64,000 nt of DNA from Ferrovibrio sp965278975 (GTDB lineage: Bacteria > Pseudomonadota > Alphaproteobacteria > Ferrovibrionales > Ferrovibrionaceae): NCBI RefSeq assembly GCF_965278975.1, contig NZ_OZ257126.1:2666001-2730000 (forward strand). The letters run 5' to 3'. The notes under the pieces were generated by a model, which was given only the letters and a program-made list of their open reading frames with translations, had not been told where the DNA came from and ran no database searches. This document shows positions 34,626 to 43,311 of the stretch, piece by piece (positions within the stretch are counted from its first letter, which is position 1; every line of letters begins with the position of its first letter). The position numbers and the translations under genes were made by a program.

Positions 34626-35657
34626 TTGCAAAGACTAGCAGATTTGCCGCGTCTTGGCGCAACCGCGCTGCTGGCTCTGTTCTGGTTCGCGTCGGCTTGG
34701 GGGCTGCCGGCCTGGATACTGCCGGCCTGGGGCCAGGAACCATTGGTGGTTACGAGCATCCCGCTCGAACTCAACCCGGAGGCGCCAGCTGAACGGCGGC
34801 TGGGGGCGCTGGAGTATCTTGGCGGGCTGGTGCTGGCGGGCCAGGGGGGAGGATTCGGCGGCTATTCGGGTCTCTCTGTCGATGCCGATGGCGCCGGCCT
34901 GTGGGCGATTTCCGATCGTGGCCACTGGCTGCGGCTGGATTTCACCCGCGATGCCGCCGGGCTGCCCACAGGGGTTGCGGCGGCGGCAATCGCGCCGCTG
35001 CTGAGCGCGACGGGCCCGCCGCTGACGGGGAATGTGGCCGATGCCGAAGGGCTGCGCCGTGACCATGATGGCAGCTTTCTGGTCAGTTTCGAACGCGCGC
35101 ATCGGGTTCGGCGCTATGCCAGCCCGCTCGCCAGGGCCCAGCCGGTACCGATTCCCCGGTCAACACAGCAATTACCCGCCAATGGCGGCCTGGAATCGAT
35201 CGCGGTGCTGCCCGATGGCAGGCTGGTCCTGATCGGGGAGGAGGCGCTGCCGCCCGAGGCTGGCGGTCGGACCGGCGTCTCGCCGCTATGGATCGGTCGC
35301 GAGTCGGCCTGGCGGCAGCTTGGCTGGCCGCAGCACCAGAATTTCCGTCCCACGGATGCGGTTGCCCTGCCGGATGGCGGGTTGCTGGTGCTGGAACGGG
35401 ATTTCCGCTGGCTGTCGGGCTGGGCGGCACGGCTCAGCCGGGTGAGTGCCGGTGCCCTGGAAGCCAGAGAGGGGGCATTGCTGGCGCCGGAATTGCTGGC
35501 GGAATGGGCCAGGCCCTATGCCAATGACAATCTGGAGGCGCTGGACCTGAGACTCGGGCCGGATGGGAGTCCGTGGCTCTATCTGATGTCAGACGACAAC
35601 CACAGCCCGTTTCAGCGGAGTCTGCTGATGATCTTCAGATTGCCGGAAAATCGCTGA
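34626..35657 (+). CDS. Exported esterase-like / phytase-like family protein
   Basis: A 343-residue protein from a TTG at 34626, chosen because AGAGGA lies about six bases upstream and the translation then begins with a signal peptide (LGATALLALFWFASAWG...WGQ). The body matches the family of esterase-like beta-propeller proteins: GGYSGLSVDADGAGLWAISDRGHW near the start, then ADAEGLRRDHDG, GLESIAVLPDGR, NFRPTDAVALPDGGLLVLERDF and a final NLEALDLR...YLMSDDN. These are propeller blades with acidic metal-binding loops. The enzymatic activity is not proved for the family. It is divergent from the kinase gene with about 36 bases between starts. Confidence 0.85.
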   Translation: MQRLADLPRLGATALLALFWFASAWGLPAWILPAWGQEPLVVTSIPLELNPEAPAERRLGALEYLGGLVLAGQGGGFGGYSGLSVDADGAGLWAISDRGHWLRLDFTRDAAGLPTGVAAAAIAPLLSATGPPLTGNVADAEGLRRDHDGSFLVSFERAHRVRRYASPLARAQPVPIPRSTQQLPANGGLESIAVLPDGRLVLIGEEALPPEAGGRTGVSPLWIGRESAWRQLGWPQHQNFRPTDAVALPDGGLLVLERDFRWLSGWAARLSRVSAGALEAREGALLAPELLAEWARPYANDNLEALDLRLGPDGSPWLYLMSDDNHSPFQRSLLMIFRLPENR

Positions 35658-35695
35658 AAACAAGACGCCCGCCCGGGTTTCCCAGGGCGGGCGTG
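35656..35695 (-). terminator. Intrinsic terminator of rpmB
   Basis: A perfect 10-bp stem ACGCCCGCCC / GGGCGGGCGT (35666-35675 and 35686-35695) whose loop can pair further (GGG/CCC around TTT). Read on the minus strand it is followed by CTTGTTTTC. It lies 20 bases after the rpmB stop. On the plus strand the T-run is lacking, so it probably serves rpmB mainly, though the stem also follows the esterase-like gene. Confidence 0.8.
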
Positions 35696-35714
35696 GAACT
35701 CATGGGCAGAAATA

Positions 35715-36005
35715 TCAGGCGGCCTTGGTCAACGCCTTCTTCACCTGGCGCTTCAGCTTCTTGGCGTCATCCGACAGCTTCGAGTCGGCGGTCTTCACCA
35801 GCCAGTTGTCGAGGCCGCCATTATGTTCCACGGAACGCAGACCCTGCGCCGAGAGGCGCAGTTTCACATTGCGGCCCAGGGCCTCCGAAATCAGCGTAAC
35901 ACCATGCAGATTCGGCATAAAACGACGCAGCGTCTTATTGTTCGCGTGGCTCACATTGTGGCCGAACTGAACACCCTTGCCGGTCACTTCGCAGCGACGA
36001 GCCAT
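35715..36005 (-). CDS. rpmB: 50S ribosomal protein L28
   Basis: A 96-residue basic protein starting MARRCEVTGKGVQFGHNVSHANNKT, the invariant L28 beginning, with the RFMPNLHGV and LRLSAQGLRSVEHNGGLD motifs. Start at 36005 with AGAGG eight bases upstream; the longer frame to 36044 covers its leader. It is a monocistronic unit with a consensus promoter and an intrinsic terminator, divergent from rpmH. Only a single Cys is left near the N-terminus, so it is of the zinc-independent type. Confidence 0.97.
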   Translation of the reverse strand: MARRCEVTGKGVQFGHNVSHANNKTLRRFMPNLHGVTLISEALGRNVKLRLSAQGLRSVEHNGGLDNWLVKTADSKLSDDAKKLKRQVKKALTKAA

Positions 36006-36055
36006 GACAGACCTCTTTCTGGCTAAACTGCCCAACAAATGCAAAATCGGGCCGG

Positions 36056-36084
36056 TTTATAGGGGGGCAGGGGCCGCCCGTCAA
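36056..36084 (-). promoter_or_regulatory. Sigma-70-type promoter of rpmB
   Basis: On the minus strand TTGACG (36079-36084) and TATAAA (36056-36061) are 17 bases apart, close to the consensus. The predicted start is about 45 bases upstream of the rpmB ATG. Confidence 0.8.
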
Positions 36085-36122
36085 CCAGATTCAGCCCGCA
36101 AAATCCGATCTTGGTTATATCG

Positions 36123-36151
36123 TTGACTCCAGGGGCTCAAGCCCGTATACA
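36123..36151 (+). promoter_or_regulatory. Sigma-70-type promoter of rpmH
   Basis: TTGACT (36123-36128), a 17-base spacer and TATACA (36146-36151). The expected start near 36158 gives a leader of about 57 bases that contains the terminator-like hairpin at 36169-36191. Confidence 0.8.
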
Positions 36152-36168
36152 GCGGCACCCTTTTGACC

Positions 36169-36191
36169 GGGCCCCCGTTGGGGCCCTTTTT
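36169..36191 (+). terminator. Terminator-like hairpin in the rpmH leader (possible attenuator)
   Basis: GGGCCCC-CGTT-GGGGCCC (36169-36186) followed at once by T5 (36187-36191): a textbook intrinsic terminator in form. It lies downstream of the rpmH promoter and 23 bases upstream of the rpmH start codon, so rpmH transcription must read through it. No gene ends here on the plus strand. Confidence 0.7.
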
Positions 36192-36214
36192 ACGCTTTTC
36201 GACGGAGAGCGGTT

Positions 36215-36349
36215 GTGAAACGGACTTATCAACCCAGCAAGCTGGTGCGCAAGCGCCGCCATGGTTTCCGCGCCCGCATGGCCACCGTTGGTGGCCGCAA
36301 GGTGGTGGCTTCGCGCCGCGCCGCTGGCCGCAAGAAGCTGTCGGCCTAA
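36215..36349 (+). CDS. rpmH: 50S ribosomal protein L34
   Basis: A 44-residue protein, starting with GTG at 36215 five bases after GGAGAG. The product MKRTYQPSKLVRKRRHGFRAR and the ending GRKKLSA are the invariant L34 sequence. It is a ribosomal large-subunit protein. rnpA begins 20 bases after the stop, the universal rpmH-rnpA arrangement. The gene is too short for many gene finders. Confidence 0.98.
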   Translation: MKRTYQPSKLVRKRRHGFRARMATVGGRKVVASRRAAGRKKLSA

Positions 36350-36369
36350 TCCCTTAGGACCGAACGCCC

Positions 36370-36735
36370 ATGGCGACGGCTGGCCTCGAACGGCTCCGCC
36401 GCCGGGCGGATTACCTACGGGTGCAGGGCGCTGAACGGCGCTCGGCCCAGCCCGGCCTGTTGCTGCAGGCCGCAGTTGCCCCGGATTTCCCAGGCATTAG
36501 CCCAGGTATTCGCATTGGCTTCACCGCGTCGCGCAAAGTGGGCAACGCGGTTTTGCGTAATCGCGCCCGCCGCCGCCTCAAGGCGCTGGCGCGCGAATTG
36601 CTGCAGGCTCATGCCCAGCCCGGCCATGATTATGTGCTGGTGGCGCGCCAGGCGACGCCCGAACGCGCCTATGGCGATCTGCGCCGCGATCTCGAAGCGG
36701 CGCTGAAGCGGCTGAAACTGTGGCGCACGGCGTAA
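36370..36735 (+). CDS. rnpA: Ribonuclease P protein component
   Basis: A 121-residue basic protein that helps the RNase P RNA bind precursor tRNA. The family signature FTASRKVGNAVLRNRARRRLKAL (RNR motif) is at about 51-73, and the C-terminal YVLVARQAT strand is typical. It follows rpmH and precedes yidD by 4 bases, in the standard rpmH-rnpA-yidD-yidC order. Confidence 0.95.
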   Translation: MATAGLERLRRRADYLRVQGAERRSAQPGLLLQAAVAPDFPGISPGIRIGFTASRKVGNAVLRNRARRRLKALARELLQAHAQPGHDYVLVARQATPERAYGDLRRDLEAALKRLKLWRTA

Positions 36736-36739
36736 CCCG

Positions 36740-37021
36740 ATGAACGCTGAACCGTCATATTCCGTGGCGGCCCGCCTGGTGGCATTGCCGATCCAGGCCT
36801 ACCGGTTGTTTCTCTCCCCCTGGGTGGGGCATAACTGCCGCTTCCAGCCGACCTGCTCGTGCTATGCACTCGAGGCGCTGGAGCGCCATGGTGCCATGCG
36901 CGGCACCTATCTCACCGTCCGGCGCCTGGCGCGTTGCCAGCCGTTCGGTGCCAGCGGTTTCGATCCAGTGCCTCCCGTAGAGGCGCCGGCCAACAAGGCG
37001 GATAGTCAAAAGCATGTCTGA
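36740..37021 (+). CDS. yidD: Membrane protein insertion efficiency factor YidD
   Basis: A 93-residue peripheral membrane protein. The family core is complete: PIQAYRLFLSP, then three Cys in CRFQPTCSCYALEALERHG, and the RLARCQPFG...GFDPVP ending. It assists YidC-dependent insertion of inner-membrane proteins. It begins 4 bases after rnpA, and its 3' end overlaps yidC by 8 bases. Confidence 0.96.
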   Translation: MNAEPSYSVAARLVALPIQAYRLFLSPWVGHNCRFQPTCSCYALEALERHGAMRGTYLTVRRLARCQPFGASGFDPVPPVEAPANKADSQKHV

Positions 37022-38843
37022 TCAGAAGAATCTCATCATCGCCATCGCGCTGTCGCTCGCGATCATGCTGGGTTTCCAGTTTTTCGTGGATGCCCCACGC
37101 CAGGAGCGGATGCGCGCCGAGCAGGCCGCGCAGAAAGCAGCGCAGGTGACGACGCCCGCTGATGGCTCCAGCGCGCCGACTGCCGCCGGCCAGACTCCGG
37201 GCCTCTCGGCCATGCCGAATGTGCCGGGAGCGCCGGTGGTGCCGGGTGCTGCCCGCGAAGCGGTGGTGACCCAGACGCCGCGCGTTGTCATTGATGGCAA
37301 GCGGCTGCGCGGTTCGATCAACCTGGTTGGTGGCCGCATCGATGATGTGGTCCTGCCGGATTACAAGGAGACCCTGGCGCCCGACAGCCCGGCGATCACG
37401 CTGCTGTCGCCGGCCGGTTCGCCGCATGCCTATTACGCCGAATTCGGTTGGACCGCCGCGCCGGGCGATACCACCAAGCTGCCCGGTGGTCAGACCCGCT
37501 GGAGCGCCGACCGCGAGGTGCTGAAGCCGGGCGAGACGCTGACCCTGCGCTGGGACAATGGCGAAGGCGTGGTGTTCACCCGTGCCATTTCGCTCGACGA
37601 CAATTTCATGTTCAACGTGGTGCAGGGTGTTGAGAACAATGCCGGCAAGCCGCTGACACTGTTCCCCTATGCCCTGCTCTCCCGCCACGGCCTGCCCAAG
37701 ACCGATGGCCTCTACATCCTGTATGAAGGCCCGCTCGGCGTGTTCCGCCCCAAGGCGGATGAGAAGGGCACGATGAAGGAAGTGCCCTATGGCGACCTCG
37801 CCAAGGACAAGACCTCGGAATTCGATTCCGTCGGCGGCTGGGTCGGCTTCACCGACAAATACTGGCTCACCGCTCTGGTGCCGGGCGTGGAGCAGAATGT
37901 GAAAGCGCGCTTCACCCATGCCGGCACAGCACCTGCCGAGCGTTTCCAGGTCGATTGGCTCGGCGGCGGCGTTGCCGTGCCGGCCGGTGGCAAGGCTGCT
38001 TCGTCCAGCCTGCTGTTCGTCGGCGCCAAGCAGACCGAACTGATCAACCGCTATGAGGAGCGCCACCAGATTCCGCGCTTCGACCTGGCCATCGACTGGG
38101 GCTGGTTCCCCTACCTCACCAAGCCGATGTTCTTCGGCATCCACTGGCTCTATGGCGCGGTCGGCAATATCGGCATTGCCATGCTGATCCTCACCGTGGT
38201 GGTGAAGCTGCTGTTCTTCCCGCTCGCCTACAAGTCCTATGTGGCGATGAGCGCGATGAAGAAGCTGCAGCCGGAAATGCAGCGCCTGCGCGAGCGCCAT
38301 GGCGAGAACCGCGAGGCGATGCAGAAGGAGCTGATGGAGCTGTACAAGAAGGAGAAGGTCAATCCAGCCGCTGGCTGCTTGCCGATCCTGTTGCAGATTC
38401 CGGTCTTCTTCGCACTCTACAAGGTGCTCTATATCACCATCGAAATGCGCCATGCGCCGTTCTATGGCTGGATCCACGATCTTTCCGCGCCGGACCCGAC
38501 CTCGTGGATCAACCTGTTCGGCCTGCTGCCCTATGACATCCCGGCGATCTTCGCCGTTGGTGGCCTGCTGCATATCCTCTCGCTTGGTATCTGGCCGATC
38601 ATCATGGGCGTTACCATGGCGTTGCAGATGCGCCTGAATCCGCAGCCGCCGGATCCGGTGCAGCAGAAGATCTTCGCCCTGATGCCGGTGGTGTTCACCT
38701 TCATGCTTGGCTCGTTCGCTTCCGGCCTGGTGATCTACTGGTCCTGGAACAACCTGCTCAGCATCGTGCAGCAGATCATCATCATGCGTCGCATGGGTGT
38801 GAAGATCGGCGGCGGTGCCGATCCGGAAGCCGCGAAGAAGTAA
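37014..38843 (+). CDS. yidC: Membrane protein insertase YidC
   Basis: A 609-residue inner-membrane insertase. It has an N-terminal membrane anchor (about 5-22), a Pro/Ala-rich linker, the large periplasmic beta-sandwich domain (about 85-350), then five membrane segments of the conserved 60KD_IMP core starting at YLTKPMFFGIHWLYGAVGNIGIAMLILTV, with the cytoplasmic hairpin MKKLQPEMQRLRERHGENREAMQKELMELYKKE and CLPILLQIPVFFALYKVL. The hydrophilic-groove Arg is expected in the VVVKLLFFPLAYKS region. It overlaps yidD and is followed one base later by the engB start. Confidence 0.96.
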   Translation: MSDQKNLIIAIALSLAIMLGFQFFVDAPRQERMRAEQAAQKAAQVTTPADGSSAPTAAGQTPGLSAMPNVPGAPVVPGAAREAVVTQTPRVVIDGKRLRGSINLVGGRIDDVVLPDYKETLAPDSPAITLLSPAGSPHAYYAEFGWTAAPGDTTKLPGGQTRWSADREVLKPGETLTLRWDNGEGVVFTRAISLDDNFMFNVVQGVENNAGKPLTLFPYALLSRHGLPKTDGLYILYEGPLGVFRPKADEKGTMKEVPYGDLAKDKTSEFDSVGGWVGFTDKYWLTALVPGVEQNVKARFTHAGTAPAERFQVDWLGGGVAVPAGGKAASSSLLFVGAKQTELINRYEERHQIPRFDLAIDWGWFPYLTKPMFFGIHWLYGAVGNIGIAMLILTVVVKLLFFPLAYKSYVAMSAMKKLQPEMQRLRERHGENREAMQKELMELYKKEKVNPAAGCLPILLQIPVFFALYKVLYITIEMRHAPFYGWIHDLSAPDPTSWINLFGLLPYDIPAIFAVGGLLHILSLGIWPIIMGVTMALQMRLNPQPPDPVQQKIFALMPVVFTFMLGSFASGLVIYWSWNNLLSIVQQIIIMRRMGVKIGGGADPEAAKK

Positions 38844-38844
38844 G

Positions 38845-39480
38845 ATGACGCAGTCGCCGTATAGCGCGGCACAGATCGAAAAGGGCCGGCTGCTATTCGC
38901 CGGCCCTTGCGATTTTGTTGCCGGGGCGCAGCGCGCGGAAATGCTGCCGGGGCCGGGCGTGCCGGAAATCGCCTTCGCCGGGCGCTCCAATGTCGGCAAG
39001 TCCAGCCTGGTCAACGCATTGACCGGCCGCAAGACGCTGGCCCGCGTGTCCAACACGCCGGGCCGCACGCAGCAGCTCAATTTCTTCGCCCTGGGCACCA
39101 AGCTGATGCTGGTCGACCTGCCGGGCTATGGCTATTCCCAGGCCGGCAAGCAGGTGGCCGCCGAATGGACCGGACTGGCCATCGATTTCCTTAAAGGTCG
39201 GCCCAACCTGCGCCGCGTGCTGCTGCTGGTGGATGGCCGCCATGGCCTGAAGGACAGCGATTTTGAGATCATGGAAATCTTCGATGTCTCGGCCGTGGTC
39301 TACCAGGTGGTGCTGACCAAGGCAGACAAGGTGAAGCCGGCAGAAGCGGCGGCGAGACTGGCCGAAACCAAGGCCAAGGTGTCGCGCCGGGTGGCGGCGC
39401 ATCCCGATGTGCTGTTCACCTCCAGCGAGAACGGCACCGGCATCCCGGAATTGCGCGCCGAACTGGCAATGCTGGCCTAA
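38845..39480 (+). CDS. engB: Ribosome biogenesis GTPase YsxC/EngB
   Basis: A 211-residue Era/TrmE-like GTPase required for assembly of the 50S subunit. G1 is GRSNVGKSSLVNAL, G3 DLPGYGYSQ, G4 TKADK, and G5 SSENG; the switch region NTPGRTQQLNFF is also conserved. Start at the ATG at 38845, immediately after yidC. It precedes argB by 55 bases. Confidence 0.95.
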   Translation: MTQSPYSAAQIEKGRLLFAGPCDFVAGAQRAEMLPGPGVPEIAFAGRSNVGKSSLVNALTGRKTLARVSNTPGRTQQLNFFALGTKLMLVDLPGYGYSQAGKQVAAEWTGLAIDFLKGRPNLRRVLLLVDGRHGLKDSDFEIMEIFDVSAVVYQVVLTKADKVKPAEAAARLAETKAKVSRRVAAHPDVLFTSSENGTGIPELRAELAMLA

Positions 39481-39535
39481 GCCTGCGTTACCCTTTATAA
39501 AATTCCGCACTAAGGTTTTAGATACGGAAACGCCC

Positions 39536-40468
39536 ATGAAAACCGCCGGCCCCAAGCCCCTGGAAGCGCATCTGCAGGAAACCGCCAAGGTGCTGTCCGA
39601 GGCGCTGCCCTATATGCGCCGCTTCCACGGCCAGACCATGGTGATCAAGTATGGCGGCCATGCCATGGGCGACGAGCATCTGGCGCTGGAATTCGCCCGC
39701 GACGTGGTGCTGATCAAGCAGGTCGGTATCAATCCCATCGTGGTGCATGGCGGCGGGCCGCAGATCGGCGCCATGCTGGAGCGCCTCAAGATCAAGAGCG
39801 AATTCATTGATGGCCTGCGTGTCACCGACCAGGCCACCGTCGAGATCGTCGAGATGGTGCTGGCTGGTTCGATCAACAAACAGGTCGCCACCGCGATCAA
39901 CACGGTGGGCGGCATCGGCATCGGCATTTCGGGCAAGGACGGCCGCCTGATCGAGGCGCGCAAGCTGCGCCGCTCCGTGCGTGATCCGGGCTCCAATATC
40001 GAAAAGCTGCTTGATCTCGGCTTTGTCGGCGAGCCGGTGCGGGTCAACCCGGATATCCTGCGCACGCTGCAGAATTCCGACATCATCCCGGTCGTCGCGC
40101 CGATCGGCGTCGGCGAGAACGGCGAGACCTACAATATCAATGCCGATACCGCTGCCGGCGCGATTGCCTCGGCCGTGGGCGCCGCCAAGCTGCTGATGCT
40201 CACCGATGTGCCTGGTGTGCTGAACAAGGAAAAGCACCTGATCCCGAAACTGACGCCCAAGGATGCGTTGATGCTGATGGGCGACGGCACGATTTCCGGA
40301 GGCATGATCCCGAAGCTGGAAACTTGCTTGGATGCGGTGCGCGGCGGCGTCGGCGCGGCGCATATCCTGGATGGCCGCATTCCGCATGTGCTGCTGCTCG
40401 AATTGTTCACCGCGCACGGCGTCGGCACCATGCTGGAACGTCCGCCGGTATTGCCGCGCAAGGATTGA
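39536..40468 (+). CDS. argB: Acetylglutamate kinase
   Basis: A 310-residue amino-acid kinase that phosphorylates N-acetylglutamate in arginine synthesis. Motifs: VIKYGGHAM (ATP site Lys), VHGGGPQIG, GLRVTDQATVEIVEMVLAGSINKQ, and LLMLTDVPGVLNKEKHL with the ISGGMIPKLETCLDAV ending. The N-terminal helix (about 1-25) is of the kind that in arginine-inhibited hexameric enzymes binds arginine, so feedback control is likely. Start at 39536; the upstream AT-rich stretch TTTATAAAAT may hold a separate promoter. Confidence 0.95.
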   Translation: MKTAGPKPLEAHLQETAKVLSEALPYMRRFHGQTMVIKYGGHAMGDEHLALEFARDVVLIKQVGINPIVVHGGGPQIGAMLERLKIKSEFIDGLRVTDQATVEIVEMVLAGSINKQVATAINTVGGIGIGISGKDGRLIEARKLRRSVRDPGSNIEKLLDLGFVGEPVRVNPDILRTLQNSDIIPVVAPIGVGENGETYNINADTAAGAIASAVGAAKLLMLTDVPGVLNKEKHLIPKLTPKDALMLMGDGTISGGMIPKLETCLDAVRGGVGAAHILDGRIPHVLLLELFTAHGVGTMLERPPVLPRKD

Positions 40469-40471
40469 GTT

Positions 40472-41380
40472 TCAGCGCAGCGGCTGCCAGACGCTTAAGA
40501 AGCGTTGCACCACGCTGGCGGAATTATCCGAAGCCAGCGCCATGAAGATGGCCATCTCGTTGCCGCCGGATTCACCGCCCGCGAGGTCCGATAGGCTGCG
40601 GAAGGCAATGAACGGCGCGCCATTGGTATAGGCCACCATCGCCACCGCAGCACTTTCCATGTCCAGCACCTGCGCCTTGAAACTGGCGAAGACGTAGCGG
40701 CGGAAATCGGCATTATCGACGAAGGCCTGGCCGGATACGCCGTTGCCGCCGACCAGCAGGCGCGGTTTCTTGTCCAGGCAGACATTCGCCGCCGTGCAAT
40801 GCGCCAGCGGCACATCATGCAGCCGCCGCGCCGCCGCCAGCATGCCGGCATCGGCGGCGAACCAGAATTTTTCCTCCGGCTGTTTCAGCCCGGCGCGGCG
40901 CACTTCCACGCTGCCGGGGAAGATCATGCCGTAATTCGGCTGCTCGGGCTTTTTCCACGGCGGCAGCGCGTATTTGCCGCCGCCCAAATCGCGCGCGAAG
41001 GTGGCTTCCAGATACTGGGCCCATTGTTCCGCCACCACCACATCGCCGATATGCAGGGCGGGATCGACGCCGCCGGCAATGCCGCTGAACACGATGCCGG
41101 TGATATCGAAACGGTCGAGCGCGATCTGCGTCGCCATGGTGGCATTGACCATGGAAATGCCGCTCAGGAAGAGCACCACCTTGCGGCCCGCCAGTGTTGC
41201 TGTAACGAACTCGATGCCGTTCACATCGAAGCTCCTGGCGTCGCTGGCGGCGGCCTTCAGTTTCACCCATTCCGGCGCGAAGGCGGAAATCACCGCGATG
41301 CGCGGCGTTGGGTCCAGCCGTTCGGCGGATTGTGCCGGCAGGGCGAAAAGCATGAGGAGGGCAAACAGCAGGCTGCGCAT
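40472..41380 (-). CDS. Exported nucleosidase of the MTA/SAH nucleosidase-like family
   Basis: A 302-residue protein with a signal peptide (MRSLLFALLMLFALPAQSA) and a nucleoside phosphorylase fold (PNP_UDP_1). Recognisable parts: AVISAFAPEW, LSGISMVNATMATQIALDRF, the purine-site FSGIAGGVDP, the ribose-site Met-Glu in VLDMESAAVAMV, and the catalytic Asp in FRSLSDLAGG. It likely hydrolyses a purine nucleoside in the periplasm. The exact substrate is not shown. The body is longer than cytoplasmic MTA/SAH nucleosidase by an insert around 125-185. The stop is 3 bases from the convergent argB stop. Confidence 0.82.
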   Translation of the reverse strand: MRSLLFALLMLFALPAQSAERLDPTPRIAVISAFAPEWVKLKAAASDARSFDVNGIEFVTATLAGRKVVLFLSGISMVNATMATQIALDRFDITGIVFSGIAGGVDPALHIGDVVVAEQWAQYLEATFARDLGGGKYALPPWKKPEQPNYGMIFPGSVEVRRAGLKQPEEKFWFAADAGMLAAARRLHDVPLAHCTAANVCLDKKPRLLVGGNGVSGQAFVDNADFRRYVFASFKAQVLDMESAAVAMVAYTNGAPFIAFRSLSDLAGGESGGNEMAIFMALASDNSASVVQRFLSVWQPLR

Positions 41381-41497
41381 CGTGGACTCCGGTTGTTGCC
41401 CCGATCATAGCGCAAGCTCCACTGCTGCGACAGGCGGTTCTGGCGATTGCCGGCCAGAACCGGCATAGTGCGGCCTTGTTGCAAGAAGGGATTGAGA

Positions 41498-43300
41498 ATG
41501 GCTGCCGACACCGCTGCCCGCGCCGCTGAGACCGCCGCCCATCATGGCGGTTTCGATCTGCTGCCTGTGGTGATCCTGCTGGCGGCAGCCGTGGTCGCGG
41601 TGCCGCTGTTCCGGCGCCTAGGCCTCGGCTCGGTGCTCGGCTATCTCGCCGCCGGGCTTGCCATCGGCCCCTATGGCATCGGGCTGTTCTCCGATCCGCA
41701 GGCGATCCTGCATGTCGCCGAACTCGGCGTTGTCATGTTCCTGTTCATCATCGGCCTGGAAATGCAGCCGACGCGGCTCTGGGCGATGCGCGGCGAGATT
41801 TTCGGCCTCGGCCTGGCCCAGGTCGGCGTCTGCATCGGCCTGCTGATCTGCGTCGGTCTGGCACTCGGTTATCCGGTAGCGCAGAGCTTCGTCGCCGGCA
41901 CCGGTTTCGTACTCACCTCCACCGCCATCGTCATGCAGATGCTGGAAGAGCGTAAATCCATGGGCCTGCCCAAGGGGCGGCGCATCATCGCCATTCTGCT
42001 GCTGGAAGATCTCGCCATCGTGCCGCTGCTGGCCCTGGTCGCCTTCCTGGCGCCGGGCGGCGGCAGCATGAGCATGATGGACCGCCTGGCCGGCATTGCC
42101 GCCGGGCTTGCGGCCATCGGTGGCCTGATCGCCGCCGGCCGCTGGCTGCTCGATCCGATGTTCCGCCTGCTGGCCAAGACGCGGGCGCGCGAGGTGATGA
42201 CGGCGGCGGCCCTGCTGGTGGTGCTTGGCTCCGCGCTGGCGATGCAGGCAGCCGGCCTTTCCATGGCGATGGGTGCCTTCCTGGCCGGCGTGCTGCTGTC
42301 GGAATCCTCCTTCCGGCACCAGCTCGAAGCTGATATCGAGCCGTTCCGTGGCGTGCTGCTCGGCCTGTTCTTCCTCGGCGTCGGCATGGCACTGGATCTT
42401 GCCACTGTGGCGAATAACTGGCGCCTGATCGCCATCGCGGTGGCGGCCTATATGACCCTGAAGACCATCGGCATCTATGTCATCGCCCGGCTGTTCCGCG
42501 CCAATCACCGCGAGGCGGTGGAGCGCGCCGTGCTGATGGCGCAGGGCGGTGAATTCGCCTTCGTGCTCTATGCTGCCGCCGCCAGTGTCGGCATTATCGA
42601 CGCCCAGGCCAGTGCGATGCTCACCGCCATCATCATCATTTCCATGGTGCTGACGCCGCTGATGTCGATCCTGCATGACCGCCTGATGCCGGCTACCGGC
42701 GATGCATCAATGGATGGCGTCGAGGTGGCGGAGGGCCTGCATGCCAGCGTGCTGCTGATCGGCTTTGGCCGTTTTGGCCAGATTGTCAGCCAGCCGCTGC
42801 TGGCCAATGACTGCTCGATCTCGATTATCGATACCGACACGGATTCCATTCGCGATGCCCGGCAATTCGGCTTCAAGATCTACTACGGCGATGGCGGGCG
42901 GCTGGATATCCTGCGCGCTGCCGGTGCCGATCATGCACGGCTGGTGGTAGTGGCGCTGAACGACCGCGAAGCCAGCGTGAAGATCGTCAAGATGGTGAAG
43001 GCGGAATTCCCGCTGGTGCCGGTGCTGGCACGGGCCTTCGACCGCGAACATGCCAAGGAACTGATCGAGGCCGGTGTCGATTACCAGATCCGCGAAACCT
43101 TTGAATCCGCGCTGATGCTGGGCCAGCAGGCCTTGACGACGCTGCAGGTGGAGGAGAGTGCGGTGAACGATATCCTGGCCGATATCCGCCGCCGCGATCT
43201 GGAGCGCCTGAATGTCGAGATTGCCGGCGGCAACGTGGGCGATGCGGCGCGGGACCTGATGTATGGCAATATCGGGCGCGGCGATCCCGGCAAACATTAG
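41498..43300 (+). CDS. Kef-type CPA2 cation:proton antiporter
   Basis: A 600-residue membrane protein from the ATG at 41498 with AGAAGGGA upstream. The N-terminal Na/H-exchanger domain has about 12 membrane segments (about 18-385), including the family motif GLGSVLGYLAAGLAIGPYGIGL and LLEDLAIVPLLAL. A cytosolic TrkA-N/RCK domain follows (about 408-530) with a nucleotide-binding GFGRFGQ. Members exchange potassium or sodium for protons and respond to glutathione adducts or nucleotides. The ancillary protein KefF/KefG is not adjacent. The His-rich HH pair at residue 13 is incidental. Confidence 0.9.
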   Translation: MAADTAARAAETAAHHGGFDLLPVVILLAAAVVAVPLFRRLGLGSVLGYLAAGLAIGPYGIGLFSDPQAILHVAELGVVMFLFIIGLEMQPTRLWAMRGEIFGLGLAQVGVCIGLLICVGLALGYPVAQSFVAGTGFVLTSTAIVMQMLEERKSMGLPKGRRIIAILLLEDLAIVPLLALVAFLAPGGGSMSMMDRLAGIAAGLAAIGGLIAAGRWLLDPMFRLLAKTRAREVMTAAALLVVLGSALAMQAAGLSMAMGAFLAGVLLSESSFRHQLEADIEPFRGVLLGLFFLGVGMALDLATVANNWRLIAIAVAAYMTLKTIGIYVIARLFRANHREAVERAVLMAQGGEFAFVLYAAAASVGIIDAQASAMLTAIIIISMVLTPLMSILHDRLMPATGDASMDGVEVAEGLHASVLLIGFGRFGQIVSQPLLANDCSISIIDTDTDSIRDARQFGFKIYYGDGGRLDILRAAGADHARLVVVALNDREASVKIVKMVKAEFPLVPVLARAFDREHAKELIEAGVDYQIRETFESALMLGQQALTTLQVEESAVNDILADIRRRDLERLNVEIAGGNVGDAARDLMYGNIGRGDPGKH

Positions 43301-43311
43301 GCAGGCAAGCA

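Noticed and set aside
36006..36214. Replication origin near rpmH
   Set aside because: No DnaA-box cluster, no dnaA or dnaN and no AT-rich unwinding region; the gap is fully used by two promoters and the hairpin.
36912..39101. 729-codon open frame antisense to yidC and engB
   Set aside because: Both sense genes are unmistakable; the antisense translation is His/Gln/Arg-rich, typical of complement frames in GC-rich genes.
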